Below are positions 5,511-5,603 of a stretch of DNA of 5,603 nt, one piece after another. The translations under genes were made by a program, and so were the position numbers. Each line of letters opens with the position of its first letter. Positions within the stretch are counted from its first letter, which is position 1. Location of the stretch: the NCBI GenBank assembly GCA_023460255.1, contig JAEWQZ010000397.1, forward strand, positions 1-5,603. Direction: 5' to 3'. The stretch is from Actinomycetes bacterium (GTDB lineage Bacteria; Actinomycetota; Actinomycetes; Actinomycetales; Cellulomonadaceae). The notes under the pieces were generated by a model that saw only the letters and a list, made by a program, of their open reading frames with translations, searched no databases and was not told the DNA's origin.

Positions 5511-5603
5511 TGCGCGCGCGGTCGGTCGCCTCGGAGGCGGCCCGCAACCTGGCCACCGGCACCACCCGCGCCGCGGCCCTGGCGCTGGCGTTCGCCACCG
5601 TCG
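5510..5603 (+). CDS. FtsX/MacB-type ABC permease, N-terminal fragment
   Basis: An ATG at 5510 overlaps the last base of the ATPase stop codon (TGATG). The frame stays open to the right edge, giving 31 residues: a basic start (MRARS), the stretch SEAARNLATGTTRAA, and the beginning of a hydrophobic segment (ALALAFATV). A SEAxRNxxxGTTRA-type start before a first transmembrane helix is what I expect for actinobacterial MacB/FtsX-like permeases. The position directly after an adaptor and a matching ATPase supports the assignment. It would be the membrane subunit of the same exporter. The rest of the gene is outside the window, so domain content and length cannot be judged. Confidence 0.75.
   Translation, partial: MRARSVASEAARNLATGTTRAAALALAFATV

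Overview
The window is very GC-rich, uses GTG starts freely, and has overlapping stop/start codons. It carries small Cys-anchored lipoproteins and a MacA-like adaptor with a peptidoglycan-binding domain. Together these point to an actinobacterium, most likely a Micrococcales-type (Cellulomonas-like) chromosome. That placement is inferred from style, not from a marker gene. All recognised genes are on the + strand.

Layout. (1) Bases 1-535 hold the 3' part of an exported protein or lipoprotein with a Glu/Thr/Pro-rich linker. (2) A promoter-like element at 587-617 precedes an intact tRNA-Gly(CCC) gene at 645-718. (3) A short spacer of about 105 bp follows, with a perfect 7-bp hairpin and a 9-bp direct repeat spaced exactly 10 bp. 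(4) A full-length tyrosine recombinase (integrase, 825-2204) reads away from the tRNA. This is the classic arrangement of an integrative element in a tRNA 3' end. (5) A 236-bp gap contains duplicated short motifs and leads into two translationally coupled paralogous lipoprotein genes (2441-3091 and 3088-3714). An apparent intrinsic terminator closes this unit at 3720-3747. (6) From 3784 to the window end runs a MacAB-like export operon: a membrane-anchored adaptor with a peptidoglycan-binding domain, an ABC ATPase, and the first codons of an FtsX/MacB-type permease, all overlapping by 1-4 bases.

How the parts work together. The tRNA is the probable attachment site and the integrase the mobility enzyme of an element whose distal end is not visible here. 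The two lipoproteins are either cargo of that element or neighbouring chromosomal genes. The adaptor, ATPase and permease form one tripartite exporter adapted to a Gram-positive wall.

The most unusual observation is in the integrase. About 32 residues inside its core-binding region (residues 165-196) align without gaps to the C-terminal DNA-binding domain of Lsr2, the actinobacterial H-NS-like xenogeneic silencer. This suggests a recombinase with an embedded nucleoid-protein-type DNA-binding module.
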